NCBI GenBank assembly: GCA_037179385.1 | Contig: CM074179.1 | Span: 34,931,905 to 34,995,904 of the forward strand | Direction: 5' to 3' | Length of the DNA stretch: 64,000 nt | From: Holothuria scabra | Taxonomy: Eukaryota; Echinodermata; Holothuroidea; Aspidochirotida; Holothuriidae | Shown here: positions 11,800-23,194 of the stretch, one piece after another | How the letters are laid out: every line of letters begins with the position of its first letter | Numbering within the stretch: the stretch's first letter is position 1 | Program-made: the position numbers and the translations under genes | Notes under the pieces: generated by a model | What the model was told of the DNA's origin: nothing | Seen by the model: only the letters and a program-made list of their open reading frames with translations | Databases searched by the model: none

Positions 11800-12330
11800 A
11801 AAGGTGGATGAGAGAACATTTGAGTACGGTAGGGCAATGGTTCCCTGCCTGGAATATGAAGTCTTGCTCGAAAGACTTTCTTCAGTTGGCGCGGAGCGTA
11901 CAGAAAATTTTGAAAAATCGCGACCCCTCAGACAGCCGGAAATGGCATGCCTCGGGCTTGTAAGTTTTCCGATTGTTTCTTTCAAGTGTAAACATCACTG
12001 TATCAGGGATGAAATTTTTGCCTCCTTCAACAAATTTATGTAGATATGTAGTTTGTATTGCAGAAAGCTTAGAACCTGGGTTTCCTGTAGGGAAATTTAA
12101 AGAGTTGGGGATTACTGAAGAATCTGCACTCCCTCCATATACTGGTGGAAAATCCGAGAATGATTGCACGACTACTGAATCGTTGTTGCTACATAATGCT
12201 ATCTAAGGCCTACGAACTGAAAATCTCCGATGACATTTCAACAGTTTCTCATTTTTTCCCTTTTTAGACAAAACATTTCAAAATCAAGAGCTTTCATTGG
12301 AGAGAGTTTGGAATTCTATGACCGATAGTT
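11800..12330. repeat. Interspersed repeat with GCGGAGCGTACAGAAAATTT core
   Basis: The core at 11889 recurs at 5494, at 7520 as a variant, and in reverse near 10290. This is a dispersed non-coding family. Short ORFs on both strands here overlap the repeat and are not supported as genes. Boundaries are approximate. Confidence 0.5.
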
Positions 12331-14459
12331 TATAAAAATAGCAATATAGCTGTTTAAAATTTAAACCGGTTAAAGGGTTGTCATAAATCATTTTTGTGGC
12401 TGGTTATTGGTTATTACGAAACAAATGAAGGCCACACCCTGAAAAAATAAAAAAAAAACTACATTCTGGTTGGTAAACTAAGAAGATCCATTACAAGATC
12501 TCTTAGAGATTTTTGATTTGCATACTGTTTGACGCTATTCTTAAACACCAGCTGATTATATCGTTACCGTATGAAGTTTTAGGACACGCGGTAGGATTCA
12601 AAACTTTCGGAGACGTTTTGGAGGAGCGGGAGCACTTGTTTATCCTGGCGATTTGGAGGATGGGCGGATGTGCATCCTCCAAATCTCCGAGATATTACTC
12701 AACTTGCTTTAATTGCTTAGTTGAGAATGGACAAAAAGAAAAAAAAAAGAAGAAATTCCCCAAAAAGGAAAAAGCGCCCGAAAGAAAGTGTAAAACTGTC
12801 CAAATTGTCACACCGTTAAAAAGAAGTGTGACTTTATGGGCTCATTTTGATTTTTCATAACAATGTGTTCTAGACTCTTCTACAGATTAGCTTTTTGTCA
12901 TTTTTTTTTTTGTATTTTCTTATGTATCGTGGAAATCACTTCGTCATAGTTTAAAGGGATCTGAATCTTTTCAATTTTGAAATTTCCTGTAAGTTTGTTG
13001 TGTAGAATTAAGTCAGTAGCGTGAGCAGGGTTGTCCTGAAGGGTGGTAACTTTGAAAGGGCTGAATATTTTCGTAGGGGTGCATGGGTTTTTGACGCGCC
13101 GGGCCACTTTGTGCCACGTCAAAAGTTTCGACCCTCAGAAAGCCGAAAATGACAATCAGTCACTGGTCTGTAAGTAGAAACTAGCAATCATTATTTTTAT
13201 GTTTCACTTACAATAAAATGTTAAAAATTAATGTTAACTTCAGTTATAAAAGATAACTATATAACGAATTGTAAAATGATTAAAATTACCACCGACGGTT
13301 AATGTACAAACTACCATTTTCATGGCAAATGTCTGGGCACTATGTACGCTGTACATTTGCCAATGTTATCAGGTAATTGAAAATATCCCCGAACGTTTTG
13401 CTGCTTTTGTCTAAACTGAATATTTAACCATGTCGAACAAAGTATTGCGGGGACTATGGCAAGAGGCTTAAGACTTTTTAAAGTTCCCCGGATTTGTAGT
13501 TAATTTTTGTGACTGATTTTTTCATTGAAATTTTAGCACAACTTTTTGTTTTTGTAGCACTGCATCTCTAGATTGCAAGTAAGGAAACACTGGAACTCGA
13601 ATAATTCTGCATTTATAAAGCTCTGGTATTGAGATGTTGAGAACTTGAAATTGAAAAGTTTCATTGCTAAAGAGAAAAAAAAAATACTCTGCAAAACATG
13701 TAAGAACCTGACGTGCACCGATGAAGCACATCACCATATTCTTCAGATGACACTTCCACACAATAATTATCACCATTGATTGTCCAATGAAATTAAGCTG
13801 AGGTCATCCTCATTGATCATGCTACCATAGTTCCGAAGTTTCAAGATTAAAGCAAGATTTGTGTCCACTTGTTACATGCCCGTTAATGGACTTTCGGCTT
13901 GGAAAGGCTTTTAAAAAGTTGGGGAGAGTGTGTCTACATTCTTTTCCGGAATTGTTTCTATTATAGACGTGTGGACTCACAAAATGGCAACACATTCATA
14001 GAAAATTAGTCAACACAAATATTTAAGTCAACTTCATAATATCAGCAATGATAAGCTACTCTCAAACTCCCAAAATTGAAACCTTTTCAAAATAATGATA
14101 GCTAATCATAAAATTTGAACTGAAAGGCTTTGGGATTATTGAAGAAATATTCCTGTTGGCAAAGCCGAAATTACATGGCAATTGAAAATCATAAAAAAGT
14201 TTTTTTTTTTTTTTTTTTAGACTACATGCAGTTACCAGTTTGTTGCGCCTATTAAGCGTTGCTACATGTGGTTTACAAATCTGATGTATACAAATTTGAT
14301 TTGGGCTACACTTGATGGACGGTCGAAAAAGTGGGAATAAATCCGAACCGCACACGAAAATCGAGCACGTCCGAATTGGTGCAAAACAGAGCTTCAGAGG
14401 GGAAAATAAGGTTCAATAAGGGTAGAAAGGGACAAATGGGGATGAAAATTACGCAAGGT
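12331..14459. other. No gene recognised
   Basis: Poly-A/poly-T tracts are present (12447-12460, 14201-14219), with a related repeat fragment at 13090-13175 and a small inverted repeat (GGCAAATGT ... ACATTTGCC) near 13325-13372. The short ORFs show no recognisable domain. Confidence 0.5.
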
Positions 14460-15470
14460 CAATCGTTACATTAACGTCGGATGGGGAGACGGTTTCGAAC
14501 CTGATGACTTAGGCGGTCACGCTCAGAGCCTCCACACATTACGGCTGCCATAACGGTTAAATATTTTATTGAACAAGATGAAATGAGCAGCCACCGGGTA
14601 TCCTTGGAGTTTTTGTTTGATGGGTCTTAGGTGTTCGGTGACTGGATCCGCGAGGCGACGCTTGGTCTCTCCCACAAACGGCGAGTTACAACTCCAAAGC
14701 TAAAATGTAAACTACATTAGAGGAAATGCAGGAAAAGCCTTGGTTGACAGTAAAGCTATTAACGATAGGGCCTAAAATGTTGACGACATTGTCTTTGCCA
14801 ACAAATGCGGATGTATTACACATGGGACTTTTATAGGGAAAGGTACTAGGGGTGTCGTTTGAGGGAGTGTGTGTGTGTGGGGGGGGGGGGGGGGGCCCGA
14901 AACAAATACTTTGATAAATTTTTCTCCACTCTAAAGGCAGTAATGGAGGGTTACGGGAAAACGTCACGGGTCGAATGGTCCTGTCGGAGTGACTCTTAAT
15001 TTTTGTAAATAGCGCGAATAGGGCGTACCGGTGGGTGATTAAATAACCAAAGGAATGCGTAGATTGGTAGAAGATTTTTTCTTCTTTCCAAAGCTTCCGC
15101 AGGCTCTGTTAGTTCATTGAATTTTGCGTACGGCACTAGTGAGGATTTGGACGGGGTACAAGTGTTTTTCAAAGAAAGATGAACTTTGTTCAGAGGCGGT
15201 GCAAAAGTCAGAACCCTCCATACATATCCGTCTGGCTCGCAATAGCTGGGAATAAGGGATAGATTTAGTGCAAGATTTTGCATATTAGGAAGGGTACAAC
15301 AGGTAGTTAATTGAGTCGGTGGGTTGGAGGTGGTGGTTAGATGAAATGTTGTGGTTGGCAATGATCGAGGAAAACAGCAGATGAGTCCGAGATACAATGG
15401 GTCAATTTCATAAAGGAGCAGAAGAAATGAACAAAAATCGATGGATTAACTTAAGCTTCTAAATCACGGC
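14460..15470 (-). pseudogene. Penelope-like retroelement remnant: RT tail plus GIY-YIG endonuclease
   Basis: Reading the minus strand from about 15470, frames jump between ISDSSAVFLD, PYSQLLRARRICMEGSDF, FFEKHLYP, LRIPLV, then CISSNVVYIL and FVGETKRRLADP.TEHLR...PVAAHF. This is the order found in metazoan RT proteins fused to a GIY-YIG nuclease: the region after the RT core, a Cys-containing linker, then NVxY (GIY) and the (Y/F)VGET.RRL block. At least two frameshifts, an in-frame stop and a poly-C run near 14880-14895 break it. The RT catalytic core is absent, so this is a 5'-truncated dead copy. Assignment to Penelope-like elements is from family knowledge; the exact clade is not resolved. 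Confidence 0.72.
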
Positions 15471-17535
15471 GGGATCCAGAGCGCCAGACAAAATTTTGTT
15501 TGCTGATAACCATTTGTTTTCGAACATAAAATAGTATACTATAAACTTGGTCGACGACACCACTCAACCTGTCAACCTAGCGATACAGAAATCAAACTTA
15601 AAGATTAAAGACTTTTCAATTGGGAGATTGAGGGAAATTGGAAATTGATGGGAACGCGCAATCATTCCCAATGTATATGAGACCGAGAAGATGGAGTGTT
15701 AACAGTGACAATTGCCTGCGAACGGGGACGAAGTTTGGCAATAGAATCCGCTACCTTTGAAAACTCTAAATGCTGTTGAGATGGGTTTTAATTAATTAAA
15801 AAAAACAATAAGAAAAGATTGCTTTCATCAAATGAAACTTTCGCAAATTATTTGTTCCAGAAACGAGTACGTCACCAAACTTCCGACAGACATGATGGAA
15901 ATATTTTCCTTTTAAAACAGTCTGATACAAAATGCGAACCGTCACGAATTGGATTACACTTTAAAATTTTGTATTTAGCAAGGGCGTCGATCCTGGGGAG
16001 AAGAAGGCAATTGCCACCACAATTAAAAAATTGGTGGGGCAAACACATCGTTCTGTTCCCCCAGATAACTCACACAAATAAAAAATAAAATAAAAAATAA
16101 AAAAGATAGAATGATGAACAACATATCAAACTGCGGAATACATATTACTTTAGGGCTTCGAGAGAACGTCAATTTGAGATTATATACGTGTGAATGTGAG
16201 TGCGCATGTGCGTGTACGTATGAACTGGTGTTCGTACGGATGGACGGTTCCTTTTGGAAATTCTTTGCCCACCCCCAATTCAAATACTAGGTCGACCAGA
16301 CCAGATCGACGTCGCTGGTATTAAAAATCCTTTATGGCAGACCGGACGCATAGTCATCTAGCAAAAAAATCTACTGCTTGAGCATCTTCTATTTTTAACT
16401 TCAAAACGAGGATGACAAAAAAAATCCCCTTTTGCTGTATGCTTTACTGTTGCACTCCACCATACCAAAATCTACAAGCCTATGTTCTCAAGCAACAAAC
16501 TAATCAGGTCAATGACTAATGTGAATATACTTGAGATGCTACGGATAGCAAAAGAATCGATGAGACTAGATGGCGCTGGGAATGGTGGTGTGGCGGTAAA
16601 GTGGCAGAGTGGCGGTGAAGATGGGGCCATGCACTGAGCAAAGTAAACGTGAGTGATGAAACACGCAAACGACAATGGCTTGAGAAAGATACTGTCAGGA
16701 TGTGACACGGACATGGTAAAACTAAAATTATACTGTTTTCTGTGTTTAAAATAAGGGGTCGGTGGGTGATTACATGGCTCATACCACTAGTCAAATGATG
16801 AGAGAGGGATGTACCTCTCTTCCCCTGGGAATCACGCCAATTGAAATAGTAGATGCATTTTCTTCTATTGCATGATAAGACCATAAGTGGTCTGTGCCAA
16901 AAAAAAAAAAAAAAAAACTTATTTCAAACTAGAAATTTCTTAGCAGAGCTTTGTTTTATTTGCGTAGGTATAGATCCTTCTACCGATAAAAAAGAGAAGA
17001 AAAGAAAAAAAAAAAATGATTTCGGAACCAATTGCAATTTACGTTACATTAAACAAGCTATTTATTATAGGAGAGCGTAATCTTGTACATTGTAGTTCGT
17101 TTTTACTTTTATTTTGAAACTGAGTTTAGAAAGGTGCTTGAACTGTAACTTCAAGCGCTCTTCGAGTTTATGAGATCTACATAAAACGAACGACGTTCTT
17201 ATTCTCGAAATGTTGACATAAAGATAAACAACGGAAGAAAATCCACGTTTTCATATTTTGAAATCTTTATATTACACTGACGGTAGAAACCTATATAATA
17301 GAAATATTTCGAATTTAACTGTATTCCAAGATTGTGTGCGATCAATTTGTCTGATAACGGTAGTCATACAAGAGAATCAATAACGTGTTCAAAACGGCAA
17401 ATAACCCAAATGCATTACTCGAGTAGATTGAAGGCTTAATCTTTCATTTCTTTCAATTAGTGCATTTGAAAAGTCATTATCCGTAAATTAGAAAAAAAAG
17501 TAAGGATGGTGATCAACGTCATTTGATTTAGGTCT
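15471..17535. other. No gene recognised
   Basis: AT-rich sequence with poly-A tracts at about 16081-16105 and 16898-16917. The longest ORFs (about 80-120 codons on the minus strand near 16.5-16.9 kb) are low-complexity and show no domain or splice context. Confidence 0.45.
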
Positions 17536-17928
17536 CTAAAGAGGGCGTACTTTCATTTATGTGTATTTGATCACGCAATCGTTTCCGGAAAGACCGTGCC
17601 AAAATATTGTTTCACCTTTATTGTCATTTCGTTTACCGCAAGGTTCAAATTTGAGTATTCACAGTTGTATGAATGGTACGGCAGTTGTTGCAGTTACTAT
17701 CCTGGCAGCACTTATAACTACATGTTTAATGGTCGCATTGACTCGAATTACCTTCGCCTCTGTGTTTGTACCACCATGCACCTTCATGCACACAAGCACA
17801 GTTAAAACCATAGTAATAATAATAGCAATAATTTTAATAATTAGGACAGTAAATTCCATCACCGCCGTCATTGTCCTCGTCACTCGTGCTAAACGGCTGG
17901 TTGTAGTGATGTCTCATAGCGTTGTAGC
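17536..17928 (-). pseudogene. Copy B: dead orphan terminal FReD exon (Tyr-tract type)
   Basis: This is homologous to the terminal exons of genes A and C from the acceptor (tttcaacag|GCTAC) through NAMRHHYNQPFST, the Asp-rich calcium motif, the Tyr tract, HEGAWWYKHRGE and VRPL. In-frame TAA codons occur at 17836-17834 (inside the Tyr tract), 17728-17726 (after CDH) and where the Glu of TEMK should be. A shift also disrupts the SNLNG region. No matching middle FReD exon exists upstream, although the intron is preserved to its expected edge. The overlapping open frame that reads Ile-rich is the wrong frame of the (TAT)n repeat. Confidence 0.88.
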
Positions 17929-19120
17929 CTGTTGAAAGCTAAGAGTGAATAGATCAATATATATGTGGAGTCTACTTGATAAAGAGTTGACGATTTGGCC
18001 TAAGTTTTCTTGACTAGTTGGATTCAGCACGATCTTCTTTTAAGCTATTCAATGACAACTAATTCAGCAATATTTAAAAATATATTTAAATCAGCGTCCT
18101 ATCAACAACATACTTCACTTCCAGTACAATTGCATTCAATCCATTTCCAATCTGCATGATTTACATATACATATATAAATGTATATTATATAATTTCACT
18201 CTTTGTGTCTCGAATAGAATACACTAATATGCTTCACTGAGGGTTATGTACATTTCGTAACCTTTTCCTATGTTGTATTCGTCGTACATTAAGATGCAAA
18301 ATGTGCCTTACTTTGGGTTTTTTTTTTACATCAATAAATTTTAATGTTACACCGTGTGTTTTTAAATTCTAGTTTTGTGCTTCGCATAACATTTGGCATC
18401 AAGCCGTTAGTTGTTTTACTTTTCAGCATTCAATATTCAATTATGGAAGTATTTTTTTTTTAATTTATGTACACTTGTATGTAAGCGGAAGTTGCACAAC
18501 GAAGATTGGTGTTCTTAGGGAAGACCCACTGTAATGGCGCTTGTTCATGATTTGTGATCATGCATGTATTAAATAGATATCTTTGTGAAGACTATAAGGC
18601 TACAGTAGTAAAGTTTCACTGGACATCAGTACTAAAGGTCTACGAGTTTTACAGGTAGATATTTATCTGCACAACTTCTCATCATAAATAATAATGCGTT
18701 CATTACGATTAAGTAAAATTATTTAACTCAGCACATTCCTTTAAAAACGAACGTATTTATCTTATTATGTGCCAGGCATATCTCAAAAGAGGGGCCCCAT
18801 TCTATGTAGTTACACGACAAATCAGTACACAGTACAAATCGAAACTGAAGATATTGGGGATGAAATTGGTTATATTCTTCCACGGTTTCTATTTCTCAAG
18901 TCACTGAAATATAATTGGCCATTGGGAAACAAGTTCGTTAACTTACCGGCAAAAGTTTCACGAACTAAAGCCAAGGACTACAAAGCAATTATTTTACCAA
19001 GATTGGTTTATTACTCGTAGAATACTTCACATTTCTTTCTCTCTGAGAGCTACCAGACGTGGAATTGTCTAAAGAATATACTAAATTTTCAAAGAGTTAA
19101 TCTGAGTAAACCCGATAAGA
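17929..19120 (-). other. Copy B intron relic, homologous to gene C intron 8
   Basis: Several blocks align with 23090-24520 in the same order: aatcagcgtcctatcaaca, gaagttttgtgcttngnat, the cacaacgaagatnggt-ttcttagggaag block and a 200-bp block ending in ttggtttattac. Homology runs to about 19120, exactly where exon 8 would begin, and then stops. The open frame at 18769-19020 is intronic. Confidence 0.75.
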
Positions 19121-21567
19121 TTAGCCCACGAAAAATGAAAATATGGATAGCAGTTGGATTTTGTTCATAGGGTGACTAGCTTCTGAAAGGCAAAAACGAA
19201 GCTACCAATACATGTCTTTGCTACGGTAAAGGTTAAACCAAAGATTTGCTTGCCATATCTATCTAATCCGCATCAGAGAGATAGCGACCCGAATAGGAGT
19301 TATTTCCAGTGCCTAGATGTTTAAGAATGATCCAATCTGGATCGAATGTAAGATCCAGGGTTTCCAGCCAAATGTATTTATTTTACAAAGTTTTCTTGTA
19401 AACAGCCCGAAATCTTTTGCATTGACTATAACAGTTGTACCTGGTAAAATATTTACACTTAGACGGAAATGATAGCCTACTAAGCCTGTGCTTGTGCTTC
19501 CAGTTCCAGTGCTATCACCGAGTCTAGGTATGACTGAACAAACAGCTCCACAGGTTAATTGCATGTCACGACCATCAGTATAAACTATGCTAATCAATAA
19601 CTTGGTTTTCATCATCTCGTAAACTTTAAATACATCGTGTGTAATCATTTATCCCAAGCATATAGACATTAGATAAGGATGAGAATAGGATAAATTAACA
19701 TTAATTTCCACACTGCCTACGGTTAAATTTCATTTAACAGAAACCATTTGAAAACAAGTTACGTTCTAAATGGTTTAGACTGTGTTTGGGGGCAATTTTA
19801 TTCAAAACCATGCCTTACCATTATAACCAGTTAGAAAATCAGTTGAGATTACCATTTGCATATTTATGACCAATTGCACCATTCATATGCCACTTGAAAC
19901 CATTCAAGATCATAAGAGTTTCCTATATTTTTGCAAATGGTCCCTAATGGATTTTAACCATGATTGCAGTTATTTGAGATTTCAATACATGTAAGGTGTG
20001 CACGTGTTTTATTTAAAATATTGAAAAATATATAAAAAATGTTTCAATCGTAATAACGATGTACAAGAAAAGATATTATCTCATACTTCATTTTTTCTTT
20101 CTTTGTGTAGTTAAAGAAAGTCGCAGACAGTATTGACACCCCAAGCAAGTTTGGGGAATCGTGATTCACTGAAAGATCTTATCGATTAGCACCAGTAATA
20201 AAATCAACTGTTTCAAAGAAGATCTGCAAATTACAGCCCTTGATCAAATATTGTGTGGTTTTCCGAAGGGTACCATTTGAAACCCTTTCGGTGTGTTCTA
20301 GAGGGAATTTTCAGCTGGGATTGACTAGATTTAACCAATATCGTCATCACAGATTAACCAACTTTTTTCTGATTAAAATAACCGGGTATACGGGTCAAAA
20401 TTGGTTAAATTGATGACTTTTTTTAAAGTGGGGTCAAATATTAGCAGTTTTGTGGTAACTTTTAACCAGTCTTCCTCGGTTACTTTACCCAGGAAATGGT
20501 TGATTTAATTTGATACCACAATACTGGCTTAATCTAACAAAGCTGTTTTTAGTGTGAAGTTAGAAAGGAATGTTTCTGGAAGAGCTAACAGCCTTGGAAG
20601 CTTTCCTGGAGAAAGAAGAGATACAACTTTCCTCAAACTCCATATAAAATCATCTTTTTCCTCCGTCTCCTAATCCTTCTTCTCAAACCCTTTTTTGTAA
20701 TTAATATTGAGATTTCACTCTATCATGCTTTTAAATTAAGTAGTGTATACAACAAATGGTGTTGCTTTCTAAATTGAGAGTGATCGCGTTATTTTCTGAA
20801 TACAGCATTTATTGGCATGGGGCAATGCACTAGTTGAGTAAAGACGTCTTGAGAGAAATGAATATTGTTGCAATTTTTGAGAAAAGAAATTGTAAGCATT
20901 GCCCTTTGCACATAAATTCGTTATCATGATGCCACTGGAATAAGGGGCGGACCCAGGATGTTTATCCAAGAGGGTCTGAGGTCTGTTCGCCGTACTGTGG
21001 GAGAGGTATGAAGAAGTTTCGGTGCAGTAACAGTGTGCCTCTGGTACCCTTGCCTCATACGCTTATGGTTTTGAGCTTTTATATCGCCCATTTCAATTTT
21101 ATCTGAAAATATGAAACAATGTACTATGAAATAATGTTTTTTTTTTTATTAAACAATTTAAGACTGCACAACATGATGTACAAACGAAAATGCAAAATGT
21201 CCCTTGAACGAATTAAATTATGAGCCCTGTAGATTTTTTCTTCTTTTTTGGTGGGGGGGGGGGTGGGGGCTGGTGTGCTCCCCCTCTTAATCCACTCTGC
21301 ACCTTGTGTTGCAAATGTTGTAAATTATCTGAAAGCTTTTAGGTTTGTAAATTGTAAAGTATTGTTCTTTATAGAAGTGTAGCTCCCTGGGGAGCTACAC
21401 TTCTCCAGTAAATGCTGGTTTAGGGAGTTGGAGAGACCTTAGAAAAAATTAAACGTCTTTTTCCTCTTCATATTTAATAGAAAAATCTTATGGTTTCTGG
21501 AGAAATTAGTTGAGAACAGGGACATATAGTACTTCTTTTATTACGAAGTAAAGTTAAATTGGTAAAA
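19121..21567. other. No recognised gene; self-complementary TTAACCA-type repeats
   Basis: A 111-codon minus-strand ORF at 19313-19648 has no domain I recognise. From about 19740 to 20550 the sequence is rich in (A)CCATTT/AAATGGT and GGTTAA/TTAACC motifs on both strands. It ends near TTTTTAGTGTGA, resembling a degenerate TIR element. A poly-G run lies at about 21251-21259. Confidence 0.4.
21373..21404. repeat. Near-perfect palindrome, 15-bp arms, 2-bp centre
   Basis: AGAAGTGTAGCTCCC at 21373-21387 is followed by TG and then its exact reverse complement at 21390-21404. The arm contains AGCTCCC, also seen in the palindromes at about 38717 and 45854. Confidence 0.85.
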
Positions 21568-22053
21568 TAAGGTGTTTGTACACTTGATGCGGATCTGATC
21601 CCCCGTGTTTGGCTTGATCCTGGTGTATTTACACTTGTCTCGTACTCTGATGCTCCTGTTGCTTCATCGGAAGTGGTTCTAAATGAACTACGTAATACAA
21701 GCACACTCGCGTGTGCATCAATCTTTAACCAACATAACCAACAAAATCAAAACCAAAACAACAACAACAACAACATCAAAATATTGAGAATTCAAAGCAA
21801 ATGTGTGGACTTCTGCCATTCTCTCTCTCCAGACAGGAAGTCGATAAAAGGACACCGTTGATCTCGGGTCACCGATGATTCGGGGAGCATTTACACTACA
21901 AATTTGATCGTCTGCGCGGGGTCCCATCCTTACTAGGATCAGATCGGGAGATCAGATGCGGATCTGATATGAATTCATACTACAAATTTGATCTCGAGCA
22001 GTGGATCAGACCCCGCTCAGGCGATCAGATCCGGATCTAGTGAAAAGGCACCC
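21568..22053. mobile_element. TIR DNA element, about 486 bp
   Basis: The left end aaggtgtttgtacacttgat-gcGGATCTGATC is an inverted, diverged match of the right end GATCAGATCCGGATCtagtg-aaaaggcaccctt. Sub-terminal GATCAGATC/GATCTGATC motifs repeat inside, near 21930-22035. An (AAC)n tract sits near 21735-21775. No transposase is encoded. Superfamily and target duplication are not resolved. Confidence 0.65.
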
Positions 22054-22402
22054 TTAGATTACACTCCAACTAATAAAAAGGAAAAAACTTATATTTTGGG
22101 ACCAGCTTCTGTATATGTGGTAGCTAAAATAATTTATAAATGAGGAAAGTTTAAACCTTTAAATTGCAATTCGTTTGTATTGTAATTTTTACGCTGTAGT
22201 AGCACTTATGGTGCTTGATTTGAGTCACATGAGTTTACAAAATCTATAAAAAGGAACTAACCCTGTCTCCATAAGGGAAACCATAGAACTGAATGAAACT
22301 AATTTGACAAAATTTGTATGAGTGTAGTTTTCTTGGATTTTATTGTTGCTATGAAAATGTACAACCGAAATAAAAACACTTTTACCAAGTTTAAATATTT
22401 TC

Positions 22403-22408
22403 TTTATT
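22403..22408 (-). terminator. Candidate poly(A) signal of gene C
   Basis: The minus strand reads AATAAAG about 257 nt beyond the gene C stop codon. It is a plausible polyadenylation signal by position, with no other support. Confidence 0.3.
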
Positions 22409-22664
22409 CTACATCAACTCACACGCTGGAAAAACATCGAATTCTAAATGTGCTGTTCCTATCCAATCGTCTGAGAGTAATACTTTTAGAGTCAATAACG
22501 TTTTTAAAACAGTAAATGGCTTACTCTAGTTCTTGGCTCAAAATCAAGAGAATGCTTATACAACCCACATTTTTCCTAGGTCCAATACTGTCGAAAAACG
22601 AATCACACAAAAGTTAAGAAAAATGTTTATCATAAAGATACTGATCCGCCACACTGGGTTTAAC

Positions 22665-23089
22665 TCATGAAAGAGGGCGCACTTTCATTTCCGTGTACTT
22701 GATCCCGCAATCGTTTCCGGAAAGACCGTGCCAAAATATAGTTTGCCCTTTAGTACCACTTCGTTTACCGTTTAAATTTGAGTATGCGCAACTGTATGAA
22801 ATGGTGCGACAGTCAGTGCAATAACTAAAAGTGCTATATCCCTCGCAACATCTATAACTATATGTGTAATGGTCGCATGGACTCGATGAACTTTCGCCTC
22901 TGTGTTTGTACCACCAGGCACCTTCATGTACAGCAGCACAGTCACCTCCATAGTAATAATAATAATAATAATAATAGTAATAATAACAATAATAATAATA
23001 ATAACGGCAGTAAACCCCATTACCACCGTCATTGTCTGTACTACTTGTACTAAACGGTTGGTTGTAGTGATGTCTCATAGCGTCGTAGC
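22665..23089 (-). CDS. Gene C exon 9: FReD-2 P subdomain with polytyrosine tract
   Basis: The exon follows ctcaacag and ends VRPLS plus TGA. Order: YDAMRHHYNQPFST, a TDNDGGNG calcium-type motif, a Tyr tract (5 Tyr, Cys, then 12 Tyr), then GGDCAAVHEGAWWYK. A roughly 40-residue insertion with five extra Cys follows, then SCAYSNLNG, IFWHGLSGNDCG and KYTEMKVRPL. The tract is coded by TAT with a few TAC and one TGT, that is, a nearly pure trinucleotide repeat (about 22952-23012 on the plus strand). The other two frames of the repeat would read poly-Ile or stops and are not the gene. Normal FReDs have only a few residues at both insertion sites. Confidence 0.9.
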
Positions 23090-23160
23090 CTGTTGAGTAA
23101 AAAGATCAAGGGATATCTGAAATCTTACGCTACTGCAGATTAAGAGGTAAATATTTGGCC

Positions 23161-23194
<34 letters not shown>

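Noticed and set aside
14996..15397. 133-codon minus-strand ORF as a host gene
   Set aside because: The retroelement motifs (PYSQLLRARRICMEGSDF, FFEKHLYP) are in another frame of the same strand; this frame is a shadow.
18769..19020. 83-codon plus-strand ORF
   Set aside because: It lies in intron sequence homologous to gene C intron 8, where the reading frame is not kept.
19313..19648. 111-codon minus-strand ORF considered as the missing exon of copy B
   Set aside because: It has none of the FReD middle-exon motifs (QRR, FWLGN, YQLRID) and no matching splice phases.
22772..23032. Ile-rich ORF overlapping the gene C terminal exon, and similar ones at 2424-2681 and 17659-17883
   Set aside because: They are the +1/+2 frames of the (TAT)n repeat exon. 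The FReD motifs are in the other frame.
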